Source: RYN-133 sp036497285
GTDB taxonomy: Bacteria; Actinomycetota; Actinomycetes; Mycobacteriales; Jatrophihabitantaceae
Length of the DNA stretch: 64,000 nucleotides
Assembly: GCA_036497285.1 (NCBI GenBank)
Contig: DASXJR010000104.1
Coordinates: 44,961 to 108,960, forward strand
Direction: 5' to 3'
Position numbers and translations under genes: made by a program. The notes below the pieces were generated by a model. That model was not told the origin of the DNA. It saw only the letters and a list, made by a program, of their open reading frames with translations, and did no database searches. Below are positions 1 to 8,618 of this stretch, in pieces. The stretch's first letter is position 1; each line of letters begins with the position of its first letter.

Positions 1-1
1 C

Positions 2-1168
2 TCGATCGAGCAGCGGCGCGCGCTCTTGGTGCGCCGACACCACCTCACCGGCGATGCCGTCGGCCCGGAGCAGGCCACGCGCGCAGTTGTCGCGCTGCAC
101 GCCACCGACCCTGCGTCGGTCTACCTGTCCGTGCTGGCCCGCAGTCGAACCTCGACGCTGCAGGACGTGGCAGCAGCGATGTACGAGCGTCGCACGCTCG
201 TGCGTTGGATGGCGATGCGTCGCACTCTGTTCCTGTTCGGCCGTGATGACATCCCGATGGTGCAAGCCGCCGTCAGCACCCCGCTCGCCGCGGCTCTGCG
301 CCGCCGGCTCATCAGCCGCATCGAGCGCAACGGCACCGAACCGCCCGTCGCAGGCCCCGTGGACACGTGGCTGCAGTCACTCGAACACGCGGTCGCCGAT
401 GCTCTCGTCGGGAGCGGCAGTGCTACCGGTGCGCAGCTCGCCGCTGCCGTGCCCGCGCTCGGAACCGTCATCGCCGCTCCTACGGCGTCCGAGCGCCCGC
501 AGGCGCTGACCTCGCTGGTGCTGACGCTGATGAGCGCCGAGGGCGGCATCGTCCGCGCCTCACCGACCGGCGCGTGGACCAGCCGCCATCACCGCTGGGA
601 GCCGGTACATTCCTGGTGGCCGGCCGGCATCCCTAAATCGAAGCCGGCCCACGCCGAGTCCGCTCTCGTACGCCGCTGGCTCGAACGGTTCGGGCCCGCG
701 ACGTTGGAAGATCTGCAGTGGTGGACCGGCTGGACCAAGACAACCCTGCGCCGTGCCCTGGAAGCCGTCACCATCAACGAAGTCGACCTGCATGGCCAGG
801 CAGGCATTGACCTCGTCCGACCCGAATTGGAGCCGGGCCCGATCGCACACACCCGACCGAACGTCACGCTCCTGCCTGCCCTGGACCCCACCCCCATGGG
901 ATGGAAGCACCGTGACTGGTTCTTCGGCATCGACCGCCGCACGGTGTTCGACCGCACCGGAAACGTTGGCCCGACCATCTGGCTCAACGGCGAAGTCGTC
1001 GGCTCGTGGGCAGCCACCGCGAACGGAGTCGTCACAGCCCTACTCATCGACCGGGGACACGACGCGGCCGTCGCGGTCGAGGCCGCAGCGGACCAACTCA
1101 CGCGAAGACTCGACGGCATTGCAGTGACCCCGGCCGCACGTACTCCGCTGGAACAGTCGCTGGTCTGA
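2..1168 (+). CDS. Winged-helix AlkZ-like DNA-binding protein, 5' truncated
   Basis: The frame is open from base 2, so the gene starts left of the window and the visible TTG/GTG codons near base 26 are internal. The protein has the actinobacterial 'winged helix DNA-binding domain-containing' pattern: an early RRHHLTGDA segment, then ALHATDPASVYLS, and a central RWLERFGPATLEDLQWWTG block typical of the AlkZ/YcaQ (HTH_42) superfamily. YcaQ and AlkZ are DNA glycosylases that unhook interstrand crosslinks or excise alkylated bases. The actinobacterial relatives are mostly uncharacterised, so a repair role is an inference from the family. It converges on the SPFH gene, with 10 bases between the stops. 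Confidence 0.8.
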   Translation, partial: SIEQRRALLVRRHHLTGDAVGPEQATRAVVALHATDPASVYLSVLARSRTSTLQDVAAAMYERRTLVRWMAMRRTLFLFGRDDIPMVQAAVSTPLAAALRRRLISRIERNGTEPPVAGPVDTWLQSLEHAVADALVGSGSATGAQLAAAVPALGTVIAAPTASERPQALTSLVLTLMSAEGGIVRASPTGAWTSRHHRWEPVHSWWPAGIPKSKPAHAESALVRRWLERFGPATLEDLQWWTGWTKTTLRRALEAVTINEVDLHGQAGIDLVRPELEPGPIAHTRPNVTLLPALDPTPMGWKHRDWFFGIDRRTVFDRTGNVGPTIWLNGEVVGSWAATANGVVTALLIDRGHDAAVAVEAAADQLTRRLDGIAVTPAARTPLEQSLV

Positions 1169-1178
1169 CACGCTGGTA

Positions 1179-2318
1179 TTACGAGTCGGTGCCGCCGGGG
1201 CTCGCGCCGTCGCCGCCCTGGATTGCACGCTGGCCGTCCTTCTCGGCGCCGACGTTCGTGCGGAGCGAGTCGAAGATCGCTAGTCCTTGCCCGACCAGGC
1301 CCGAGACCACCTCGGACAGACCGTCGGAACCGTTGAGCACCGTCACGTTGGCATTGGCCAGGCCAACCGCAGCCTTCTCGACAATGAGCGGCAGCTGCTC
1401 GATGAGCAGTTGGTCCAAGGCGACGCGGTTGCTGGAAGCGGCCGCCGCAGCCTGGATTTCGGTGCGTTCAGCGTCGGCTTTGGCGAGGATGCGGACCCGT
1501 TCGGCCTCCGCCTCGGCCGGCTTGACCACCTCGGACACCAGCTGCTGCTGACGAAGTTCGGCCTGCCGCTCAGCGAGGCGGGTCTGCTCGTCGATGACTT
1601 GTTGCTGCGCCTGGGCCGCGGCAAGTGGACCGGCCTGCGCTGCTTTCTGTTGTGCGGCTTGGGTCTCGGCCTCGTAGCCGGCCCGGGTGACGGCCGTCTC
1701 GCGCTCGTACTCAGCCTGTTTGCGCAGCGACTGCTGCCGCGCCTCGGCCGCCGCCTGATCAGCAGCGGCCTGCGCGATCTGCGCGGCCTGCTGGATGGCG
1801 GCGTTATGAGGTGCTGCCATCGCCTTGATGTAGCCGAGGCCGCCGTCGTCGATCGACTGAATCTGCAGCGCATCGACGATGAGTCCGATCTTCGCCATCT
1901 CCTCCTTGGACCCGTCGAGTACCTCGGTCGCCAGCTTCTGCCGCTCGGTGATGATCTCTTCGACGGTCATCGAGCCGATGATGGAACGCAGATGCCCGGC
2001 GAAAATTCGACCGGTCAACGTCGCCATCTGATTCTGGTCCGACAAGAACCGTTGGGCGGCGTTGACGATCGATTCCTGATCGTTGCCGATCTTCGCGGCG
2101 ATGACCGCCTTCACCGTCAGCGCGATGCCCTGCTTCGTCACACAAGGTTCGTCGACCTCGGCTTCGAACATCGACAGCGTCAACAATGCGTACTTGCGGA
2201 AGAACGGGGCGACGAACGCGCCGTGCCCAGTAACGACGCGGAACGGAACGTCCGCCGTCGACCTGCCGCCCGAGACGAGCATGGCCTGGTCGGGAGCAGG
2301 TACGTGATAACCGAACAT
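1179..2318 (-). CDS. SPFH/flotillin-like membrane-scaffold protein
   Basis: The 379-residue protein starts MFGYHVPAPDQAMLVSGG, the usual opening of actinobacterial flotillin-like proteins. An SPFH domain (about 10-190) is followed by a long Ala/Glu/Gln-rich coiled coil (about 190-330) with repeated AAQQKAAQA-like heptads. The ATG at 2318 has GAAGGG about 9 bases upstream; a GTG 18 bases further up is possible but poorer. Flotillins organise membrane microdomains, commonly beside NfeD proteins, and the upstream gene here is an NfeD-like OB-fold protein. The two probably act together at the membrane. No transmembrane segment is obvious, so membrane contact would be peripheral. Confidence 0.85.
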   Translation of the reverse strand: MFGYHVPAPDQAMLVSGGRSTADVPFRVVTGHGAFVAPFFRKYALLTLSMFEAEVDEPCVTKQGIALTVKAVIAAKIGNDQESIVNAAQRFLSDQNQMATLTGRIFAGHLRSIIGSMTVEEIITERQKLATEVLDGSKEEMAKIGLIVDALQIQSIDDGGLGYIKAMAAPHNAAIQQAAQIAQAAADQAAAEARQQSLRKQAEYERETAVTRAGYEAETQAAQQKAAQAGPLAAAQAQQQVIDEQTRLAERQAELRQQQLVSEVVKPAEAEAERVRILAKADAERTEIQAAAAASSNRVALDQLLIEQLPLIVEKAAVGLANANVTVLNGSDGLSEVVSGLVGQGLAIFDSLRTNVGAEKDGQRAIQGGDGASPGGTDS

Positions 2319-2346
2319 GGCAAATGATCCCTTCACCCAACGACGG

Positions 2347-2586
2347 TCAAAGCTCGAGCAGAGAGTCGACCGGATCCGTCCACGGCATAACGATCACGGT
2401 TCGTGGCCCGAGGGTCTGAACAACGATGACCGCCTGACCCTTCGCCAACGGCGTGGCCGATCGAGCGATGAACGTCTCGGTGCCGCCGCGAATGCGCACC
2501 TCAACCTCGCCCGCGCCATCCTCGCCGCGAGTGGGCGTCGTGATCCGCCCTGCCAGCCCGATCGGCGACGTATCTGCCGACGCCAT
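2347..2586 (-). CDS. NfeD-like OB-fold protein (short form)
   Basis: This 79-residue protein reads as an isolated NfeD C-terminal OB-fold: an early GLAGRITTPTRG strand, a central VEVRIRGGTETFIARS and a final GQAVIVVQTLGPRTVIVMP. It has no membrane helices and no ClpP-like domain, so it is shorter than NfeD1b proteins. It lies 28 bases upstream of the flotillin-like gene on the same strand, the classic NfeD-flotillin pairing. In that family the OB-fold binds the partner. The start is the ATG at 2586; its ribosome site is weak. Confidence 0.75.
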   Translation of the reverse strand: MASADTSPIGLAGRITTPTRGEDGAGEVEVRIRGGTETFIARSATPLAKGQAVIVVQTLGPRTVIVMPWTDPVDSLLEL

Positions 2587-2752
2587 CAGCTGCTCACTGG
2601 CTATGAGACAGCGCGATGATCACCACGGCCGAGATGCTACTACCGCGGGACGCACTCCCGGGGGCGCTTACGGAATGTGTCCAAACGGATCACCCGAACC
2701 GGATCGAATCGGCACAAATCAGAGTCATGCGCGTGACGGGCGACCGTCGCGC

Positions 2753-2860
2753 TCAAACGAGACCCAACTGGCGCAGCACGGTAACGCCGTCGTCCAGTCC
2801 GATCTCCTCGGCGATCAGCCCGTTGTCGATCCTGAGAACACTGGTGCCGGTAACCCATGG
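2753..2860 (-). pseudogene. SnoaL/ester-cyclase-like C-terminal remnant
   Basis: About 33 codons ending in TGA at 2755-2753 read as the C-terminus of a SnoaL-like ester cyclase (SVLRIDNGLIAEEIGLDDGV, then TVLRQLGLV and stop). Upstream the frame turns into unrelated Arg/Pro-rich sequence with no start, so only the tail survives. It occupies the roughly 370-base gap between the NfeD-like gene and the sigma factor; nothing else coding is seen there. Confidence 0.45.
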
Positions 2861-2953
2861 TCTTGGCCGTACTCGGGGTCGGCAGACCGCCGAGGGGCAG
2901 ATCGGTCATCGGGCCAACCTCACGCCGGCTTCGTCCGGTGCGTCTTCAATGGG

Positions 2954-3445
2954 ATGAGTATGAAACCGCCATTCGAGAAGCTGGTCGCCGAGCACGGCGA
3001 CACGGTGCTACGCGTGTGTCATGTGCTGCTCGGAACGCATGACGCCGACGACGCATGGTCGGAGACGTTCCTCTCGGCGCTGCGCGCCTACCCACAGTTG
3101 CCCGAGACGGCGAACGTGGAGGCGTGGCTGGTGACCATCGCACGCCGGAGGGCCATTGACGCGCTGCGCGCGATGAAGCGACGGCCGCTTCCTGCCGAGC
3201 ACTTGCCTGAGGCGCCGACCGAACTCGGTGTGCCGGATGCCACTGACGACGACCTGTGGCGGTCGGTACGCAACCTTCCGGACAAGCAACGGCAGGCGGT
3301 CGCCTATCACTACGTCGCCGGCCTGCCGTACGCCGAGATCGCCCAGCTTGTCGGAGGTAGCGCCGACGCGGCGCGTCGGGCTGCCGCAGACGGCATCACA
3401 AACCTGAAGAAGACCTACTCGCGGAGGAGAGGGGCAGCGTCATGA
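2954..3445 (+). CDS. ECF-type RNA polymerase sigma factor
   Basis: This 163-residue two-domain sigma factor has region 2 at about 5-80 (DDAWSETFLSALRAYPQLP, then WLVTIARRRAIDALRAMKRR) and region 4 at about 105-155 (LPDKQRQAVAYHYVAGLPYA followed by EIAQLV, a helix-turn-helix). The start is the ATG at 2954, with a second ATG two codons later. Its stop overlaps the ogt start (ATGA), so it is co-translated with two DNA-alkylation-repair-type genes. That suggests control of an alkylation response, which is an inference. No anti-sigma gene is adjacent. Confidence 0.85.
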   Translation: MSMKPPFEKLVAEHGDTVLRVCHVLLGTHDADDAWSETFLSALRAYPQLPETANVEAWLVTIARRRAIDALRAMKRRPLPAEHLPEAPTELGVPDATDDDLWRSVRNLPDKQRQAVAYHYVAGLPYAEIAQLVGGSADAARRAAADGITNLKKTYSRRRGAAS

Positions 3446-4056
3446 ATGGTGATCACGCCGACGAAGGCGTTATGGCAGCCCTGTCGGCACCTGCGGACGC
3501 CGAGACGCTGCGGAGGCTGCACGGTCGCCTCGAACGCGAGGCCGAGCAACACGGGCTGCTCGACGTCGCGTACACCGTCGTCGACTCACCCGTCGGCCCG
3601 CTACTGCTGGCCGCGACCACGCGTGGCCTGGTTCGAGTGGCCTATGCCAGCGAAGGGCACGAGCGCGTTCTCGAGACGCTCGCGCAGAAGTTGAGTCCAC
3701 GTCTGCTGCGCGCGCCGAACCGCCTGGACGCGGCCCTCCGAGAACTCGACGAGTATTTCGCCAAGCGCCGTCGGGTCTTCGACCTACCGCTGGACCTTTC
3801 GTTGTCCCGTGGGTTCCGCCAGCTCGTCCAGACACGGCTTCCAGCGATCGGCTACGGGCAGACACGCAGCTACCGCGAAGTCGCCGAGCTGGTCGGTAAT
3901 CCGAAGGCCGTCCGCGCGGTTGGCACCGCCTGCGCGACCAACCCGCTTCCCGTCGTCGTCCCCTGCCACCGCGTGCTTCCCGCTGACGGATCCGTCGGCA
4001 GATATGTCGGTGGCGCGCAGGCCAAGGCGACGCTGTTGAACCTGGAGGCAGCGTGA
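3442..4056 (+). CDS. ogt: Methylated-DNA-protein cysteine methyltransferase
   Basis: This 204-residue suicide DNA repair enzyme transfers the alkyl group from O6-alkylguanine to its own cysteine. The active-site motif is PVVVPCHRV with Cys175; the helix-turn-helix arginine segment (SYREVAELVGNPKAVRAVG) lies just before it. The N-terminal 40 residues form a charged extension before the ribonuclease-like domain begins near DVAYTVVDSP. It overlaps the sigma-factor gene by 4 bases and the 2OG oxygenase gene by 4 bases, so the three form one translationally coupled operon. Confidence 0.95.
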   Translation: MNGDHADEGVMAALSAPADAETLRRLHGRLEREAEQHGLLDVAYTVVDSPVGPLLLAATTRGLVRVAYASEGHERVLETLAQKLSPRLLRAPNRLDAALRELDEYFAKRRRVFDLPLDLSLSRGFRQLVQTRLPAIGYGQTRSYREVAELVGNPKAVRAVGTACATNPLPVVVPCHRVLPADGSVGRYVGGAQAKATLLNLEAA

Positions 4057-4787
4057 GTCGCAGAGCCGAGGCATCAGCCGATCGCTGGCGCACCCGTGTC
4101 GAGGCCGGCGACTGGGGCGGCATCAGCGCTGAGCTCGACGAATGCGGCGGAGCGCTGCTGCCCGAGTTGCTGGGGGCGGACGAGACCGAGTACGTGCGCG
4201 ATCTGTACGACCGCGACGAACTGTTCCGTAGCACGGTGGACATGGGGCGGCACCGGTTCGGAGCGGGGCAGTACCGATACTTTCGGGCGCCGTATCCCGA
4301 GCCGATCGAACGATTGAAGCAGGCGCTGTATCCGCGGCTGCTGCCGATCGCCCGCGACTGGTGGGGCAAGCTCGGCCGGCGCGCGCCATGGCCGGACACG
4401 CTCGACGAATGGCTGCAGATGTGCCACGACGCTGGTCAGGTCAAGTCGACCGCGATCCTGTTGCGCTATGCGCAGCGTGACTGGAACGCATTGCATCGCG
4501 ACCTGTACGGCGACCTGATCTTCCCGCTGCAGGTCGTGATCAACCTCAACAAGCCCGGAGAAGACCACGCCGGCGGCGAGTTCCTCCTGCTCGAGCAACG
4601 TCCGCGCGCGCAGTCGCGCGGCACAGCGACCCTCATCCCGCACGGACACGGATACGTGTTCACCACCCGAGAACGTCCGGTCCAGTCCTCGCGCGGCTGG
4701 TCGGCGGCGCCGGTACGCCACGGCGTATCCGTGATCCGCTCCGGCCGCAGGCACGCCCTCGGGCTGGTGTTCCACGACGCGGCGTAA
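4053..4787 (+). CDS. 2OG-Fe(II) oxygenase
   Basis: This 244-residue double-stranded beta-helix dioxygenase-like protein starts at a GTG overlapping the ogt stop. Iron ligands are probably His148 and Asp150 (the HRD just before LYGDLIFPLQ) and His223 (VRHGVSVIRSGRR), with an Arg near 232 for the 2-oxoglutarate carboxylate. Such proteins are annotated near alkylation-repair genes in actinomycetes, and this one is the last gene of the sigma-ogt operon. It is not a classic AlkB sequence. A role in oxidative demethylation is plausible but unproven. Confidence 0.85.
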   Translation: MSRRAEASADRWRTRVEAGDWGGISAELDECGGALLPELLGADETEYVRDLYDRDELFRSTVDMGRHRFGAGQYRYFRAPYPEPIERLKQALYPRLLPIARDWWGKLGRRAPWPDTLDEWLQMCHDAGQVKSTAILLRYAQRDWNALHRDLYGDLIFPLQVVINLNKPGEDHAGGEFLLLEQRPRAQSRGTATLIPHGHGYVFTTRERPVQSSRGWSAAPVRHGVSVIRSGRRHALGLVFHDAA

Positions 4788-4858
4788 CCCCCTGCGGGTG
4801 TGCCGCAGCGGGATTAGGCTGCATCGGCAGAACACTTCGGCTCGTAAGGGACGGCGCA

Positions 4859-4987
4859 GTGAAACACTCGATAGCCGGAGCGGCCAAGTGGATCGTCGCC
4901 GGTGTCGGGGCCGCGCTGGCCTGGATCGCGATTGTCTCCACGCCGCGGTCCAAACCTGACGAGTCGCCTTCTCAACGGAAATCGTGA
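4859..4987 (+). CDS. Small single-pass membrane protein (42 aa)
   Basis: A short frame begins at GTG 4859 with AAGGGA seven bases upstream. It encodes 42 residues: a basic start (MKHSIAGAAKW), one hydrophobic helix (IVAGVGAALAWIAIVS) and a polar Pro/Ser/Lys tail. The shape is that of a small membrane peptide, but I recognise no family. It lies 71 bases after the 2OG oxygenase stop on the same strand. Confidence 0.5.
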   Translation: MKHSIAGAAKWIVAGVGAALAWIAIVSTPRSKPDESPSQRKS

Positions 4988-5100
4988 CGCCGTAGGTCCG
5001 GTGTGCGGGCGGAAGCGGCCCAAGCGGCCTGGGCCATACCCTCCATGCATTTCTGGCACCTCGAACTCGCCTGATCCCGGCCGGCCGGCTTTCGAGCCAG

Positions 5101-5445
5101 CTACCCCTTCACGTAGGCGAACGTCTCAACGACCTGCCCGTCGCGCACACGCACCACATCAACGCCACGCACATGCCCGTCGCCCCAGTCGTACCGCCAC
5201 CGGACCAGCCCCCGGTCTTCGACGGTCAGGATCTCCTCCATCTCGAACCGCGCCTCCGGTGACTGGTCGAAGAACGCCTGGCACGCCCCCAACACCGCGG
5301 CACGGCCGACGTGGCGGGTGCCGTCGGGTGGGTCGGTGCTCTCGAAGCCACACTCCTCATGCACCATTTGCGCCAACGCATCGATGTCGTGGCTGTTGAG
5401 CGCGTCGTGGAACCGTTCGATCGCATCACGCGTGTCGTCGCCCAT
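5101..5445 (-). CDS. SnoaL-like / NTF2-fold protein
   Basis: This 114-residue protein is of the nuclear-transport-factor-2 (SnoaL-like) fold: an N-terminal helix RDAIERFHDALNSHDIDALA, then HVGRAAVLGACQAFFDQSPE and a final beta sheet with RWRYDWGDGHVRGVDVVRVR. The ATG at 5445 is fixed by a strong GGAGGAGG ribosome site; the longer open frame upstream is noise. Members bind small hydrophobic ligands or isomerise ketones. The substrate here is unknown and the gene stands alone. Confidence 0.85.
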   Translation of the reverse strand: MGDDTRDAIERFHDALNSHDIDALAQMVHEECGFESTDPPDGTRHVGRAAVLGACQAFFDQSPEARFEMEEILTVEDRGLVRWRYDWGDGHVRGVDVVRVRDGQVVETFAYVKG

Positions 5446-5645
5446 TACCGCCTCCTCCTCTTGCGACCCATGGTGCCGCCGCCACCGGCCGCGCGGAAGA
5501 GCCCCAGTGGCCACTCATGGCCTGAAGTCGGTGCCATCGTCGCGCATGAGAGATCGGCTCGGCCGTGCGGTGTCGAAACGGGCAGTGTTCGATCGTCGGG
5601 ATAGTGGTCGGGCCCGATCGGGCCTCTCATCGAGCGGACGTGGTT

Positions 5646-5999
5646 ATGGCGAAATACCTGGTTCTCATCTACGGCGACGAGCAGACATGGCTGAACGCGT
5701 CGTCGGAGTGGGAGGCAACGAACGCCGCGGGCCACAGGGCCTTCAACGTCGAAGCCGGTCGTGCCGTGGTCGGCGGCGACGAACTCGAGGGCACAGCCGC
5801 CGCGGTCAGCCTTCGTGGGGATGCCGCGGGCGGCTTCATCAAGACCGACGGACCGTTCTTGGAAACCAAAGAGGTGCTCGGCGGCTACTACCTGCTGGAT
5901 GCGCACGATCTCGAGGGGGCGGTCAGGCTCGCCAGCCGCATTCCTGAGGCATCGTCGCCGTTCAGCGGTGTCGAGATCCGTCCCATCAAGGGACAGTGA
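5646..5999 (+). CDS. YCII-related (DGPF) domain protein
   Basis: This 117-residue protein starts MAKYLVLIYGDEQTW and contains FIKTDGPFLETKEVLGGYYL, the signature of the DGPF branch of YCII proteins, followed by the RPIKGQ tail. In actinobacteria these usually sit next to ECF sigma factors or small reductases; their chemistry is unknown. The ATG at 5646 is preferred because it aligns with family starts. The next gene begins 4 bases after its stop, so they are probably cotranscribed. Confidence 0.9.
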   Translation: MAKYLVLIYGDEQTWLNASSEWEATNAAGHRAFNVEAGRAVVGGDELEGTAAAVSLRGDAAGGFIKTDGPFLETKEVLGGYYLLDAHDLEGAVRLASRIPEASSPFSGVEIRPIKGQ

Positions 6000-6003
6000 C
6001 AGC

Positions 6004-6585
6004 GTGCGCAAGGTCGTCCTCTACACCCTGACATCCCTCGATGGGGCGGTCGACGACCCACGCCGTTACTTCCCCGACACCGAACCAGACTTGAACGGGC
6101 CGCCGGTGTTCGACTCGGTGATGATCGACCTCGAGGCGCAACTGATCCGCGACCAGGACGCGGTGCTGCTCGGTCGCAACATGTACGACGAATGGTCGCG
6201 CTACTGGCCCAGGTCCGACGAGCAGCCGTTCGCGGACTTCATCAACGGCGTCAAGAAGTACGTCGTCACCTCGAGTCCGCTGGCCCATTCGTGGGGCGAC
6301 TCGGAAGCAGTGACCGGTCCGATCGCGGAGTTCCTCGGTGCGCTCAAGGCTCGCCCAGGCGGTGACATCGGAGTCCACGGCAGCATCGAGTTGGCACGAT
6401 CGCTACTCGCCGCGGGACTGGTGGACGAGTTGCAATTGGCGGTCGGTCCTGTCCTGGACCCCACGGGCCGGCGTTTGTTCGAACACCTCAAGGAGTGGGT
6501 GCGGTTGCAGCTGCTCGACGTCACCCCGACACCGAGCGGCACTGTCTGGCTCAACTACCGGCTGGTTGCACACACATCCGACTGA
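6004..6585 (+). CDS. Dihydrofolate-reductase-fold (RibD C-terminal) protein
   Basis: This 193-residue protein starts at GTG 6004 with VRKVVLYTLTSLDGAVDDP, matching the opening of DfrA/RibD-C stand-alone proteins. It has LLGRNMYDEWSRYW in the middle and GGDIGVHGSIELARSLLAAG plus LVDELQLAVGPVLDPTGRRL near the end. These enzymes are presumed NADPH reductases of unknown substrate. It follows the YCII gene after 4 bases. A second, diverged paralogue lies at 33513-34124. Confidence 0.9.
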   Translation: MRKVVLYTLTSLDGAVDDPRRYFPDTEPDLNGPPVFDSVMIDLEAQLIRDQDAVLLGRNMYDEWSRYWPRSDEQPFADFINGVKKYVVTSSPLAHSWGDSEAVTGPIAEFLGALKARPGGDIGVHGSIELARSLLAAGLVDELQLAVGPVLDPTGRRLFEHLKEWVRLQLLDVTPTPSGTVWLNYRLVAHTSD

Positions 6586-7018
6586 ACCGCTTCGCGGCAC
6601 ACTGGCCCGTGCACGATCTTCGCCCGATGCGATCGTCAGTCGGGTGCCTGCCACGATGGGTCTCGCCCGGTGCGCCCGAGAGTCTGGTCGAGCCGGGTCG
6701 CACGTTCGGGAACGCTTACCTGCGGACCGAACGGTCGCCCGCCGAACAGCTCGAAGAACTGGTCCACCAGGTCCAGGCGGGCATCGTCGACGCGCAGGCT
6801 CTGGTCAGCTGGTCGAGCTGGTCCGGGATCGCAGCGTGATGCTGCGACCCCGGCGCGCGTTCCAGCCGTTGGGGGCTCCTTCGGCGGTGTTCCAGATCAG
6901 CGTTCCGTGGCTTGATCCCAGATCGGGTCTTTCCTAGTTGTCGGACGGTGACGTATGTTCCGGTGATTCCCCGCCGAACCGATCACCGAAGCGTTGTCCG
7001 AACTGCTGGGAGGGCCGG
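6586..7018 (+). other. 433-base gap with one doubtful short frame
   Basis: No recognisable gene fills this gap. One frame, ATG 6627 to stop 6839 (70 codons), has a compositionally plausible second half (RTERSPAEQLEELVHQVQAG) but no family I know and no good ribosome site. It could be the tail of a decayed gene. The last 60 bases are the probable promoter and ribosome-site region of the protease. Confidence 0.3.
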
Positions 7019-7954
7019 ATGTTCAAGAAGATTATTGTGGCGGTCACCGCCGCGCTGAGTCTCGCGTTTCTGGCCCCGGCGGTGCCGGCCGGAGCGATCA
7101 CCAATGGCCAGCCCGACAACGGCGCCCACCCGTACGTGGGTGAGTTGCTGTTCTACGTCCCGGACGAGGCGGACCCCCGGTTCACTGACCCAGGTTCCTG
7201 GTTCACCTGTTCGGGAACGCTGCTGAACAGCACGATCGTGGTAACCGCCGGCCACTGCACGTATGGGGTGGGGCACAACGGGGTCTCAACCACTGCCGGA
7301 GGAGGCTCGGGGTCCGGCGGGAACGACGTCTGGATCGACTTCAACGAGGCGCCCGACTTCAGCATCCTGCCGCCGAGTTCCACGTTTGCGCCGAACAACA
7401 ACGCCGGACGGTATGTGGCGTGGCGAAACGCGTTGAACGCGTCGTCCCAATGGCACCGGGCCACGGCTTTCCCGCACCCCCAGTTCGACCCGGCTGCGTT
7501 CTTCGAGCACGACGCAGGGGTACTGCGTCTGAACATGCCGGTGAACATGTCGACCTACGGAACGCTGCCTACCCTCGGGCTGCTCGACCGGATCTTCCCG
7601 AACAAGAGCCAGCACTTCACTCCGGTGGGGTACGGCTTGGAGAAGTCCGGGCCCAAGATCCAGCTCGGCGGCGACACCCGGCGCACCGCGGATGCGATTC
7701 TCGTGAATCTCAACGGCGTGTCCGGGGTCGGTAAGGGCGTTGCGGCCCGCTTCTCCAACGACAACGGCACCGCACACCGCGGGGGAACCTGCTTCGGCGA
7801 TTCGGGAGGCCCGATCCTGGTGAAGGGCACGACAACCGTTACCGCGGTCAACTCCTTCGGGATCAGTTCGACCTGCACCGGGAGTACGAACGCCTACCGC
7901 CTCGACCAACCGGACGACCTGGCCTTCCTCGCCGGCTTCGGCGTCACCCCGTAG
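7019..7954 (+). CDS. Secreted trypsin-like serine protease
   Basis: This 311-residue S1-family protease has a signal peptide of about 26 residues (MFKKIIVAVTAALSLAFLAP, then AVPAGA). The mature part opens with ITNGQPDNGAHPYVGEL rather than a classic IVGG activation site. The catalytic triad is His79 (VTAGHC), Asp165 (HDAGVLRL) and Ser262 (CFGDSGGP). The ATG at 7019 has GGGAGGG four bases upstream. It probably acts outside the cell. It stands alone, and its substrate is unknown. Confidence 0.9.
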   Translation: MFKKIIVAVTAALSLAFLAPAVPAGAITNGQPDNGAHPYVGELLFYVPDEADPRFTDPGSWFTCSGTLLNSTIVVTAGHCTYGVGHNGVSTTAGGGSGSGGNDVWIDFNEAPDFSILPPSSTFAPNNNAGRYVAWRNALNASSQWHRATAFPHPQFDPAAFFEHDAGVLRLNMPVNMSTYGTLPTLGLLDRIFPNKSQHFTPVGYGLEKSGPKIQLGGDTRRTADAILVNLNGVSGVGKGVAARFSNDNGTAHRGGTCFGDSGGPILVKGTTTVTAVNSFGISSTCTGSTNAYRLDQPDDLAFLAGFGVTP

Positions 7955-8090
7955 CCTGCGACTGCACGCCGGCGAGGGTCTTGACCCGACCTCGGGTCGG
8001 GGAAGCGCAGGTACGCCGGCCAGGCGCGGACCGTCCGCATGCGGTCAGATTAGAGCGAGTGGCAAGTGCGGTGTGCCCTCCATGCCGCGA

Positions 8091-8291
8091 TCAGACGGAA
8101 CCGCTGAAACCGCCGCCGGCCAGTCCGGCGCCGAGATTCTTGCCGTCGAAATTACCGGGATCGACCTCGGTCTTGTCCTTGCCGCAGCGGCGGCAGCGTT
8201 GGTAGCGGGTGCCGTCGTCGGTGGATTCGTCTTGCCAGTCGTGGTGCAGGTTGAGCCGGGACCGTAACGGCCGGCGTTGTCCTGGCGTCAT
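8091..8291 (-). CDS. Small zinc-ribbon-like protein, solo copy
   Basis: A 66-residue protein beginning MTPGQRRPLRSRLNLHHDWQ, with CRRCGK near residue 33. It is a paralogue of the C-terminal domain of the next gene upstream (8424-8864), and the DNA of both is nearly identical for about 115 bases. Unlike that copy it lacks the N-terminal domain, has no convincing ribosome site, and the first potential Cys of the ribbon is Ser (RSRL instead of RCRL). It may be a decaying tandem duplicate. Confidence 0.45.
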   Translation of the reverse strand: MTPGQRRPLRSRLNLHHDWQDESTDDGTRYQRCRRCGKDKTEVDPGNFDGKNLGAGLAGGGFSGSV

Positions 8292-8618
8292 AATGCGGGA
8301 CACCCGTCGGGAGCCCCGTTTGGTTCCACCGGAACTGCTGCGCGTGCAGTTGCAGGACCTCTCGCTGCGGCCACGCGGCTCGACGTCTCCGATCGGAACG
8401 AGTCCTCGGGCTGGCAGTGGGTTCTATCCACCACCCACCACGAACCCATGCCTGGCTATGGCCTCCACGTTGTCGTCGCCTGTGGTGACCGGTCCGGTCG
8501 CGTCTTTGCCGCAGCGGCGGCAGCGTTGGAAGCGGGTGCCGTTGTCGGTGGATTCGTCGTGCCAGTCGTGGTGCAGGTTGAGCCGGCACCGTAACGGCCG
8601 GCATTGTCGTGGCGTCAT
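8156..8618. repeat. Tandem direct repeat of the zinc-ribbon coding segment
   Basis: About 115 bases are repeated in direct orientation: 8175-8291 and 8502-8618. Both start at the stretch coding CRRCGK (gccgcagcggcggcagcg on the plus strand) and end at the ATG of the ribbon domain (tggcgtcat). Differences are mostly single bases, pointing to a recent duplication. The roughly 210 bases between the copies hold no other gene. Confidence 0.7.
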
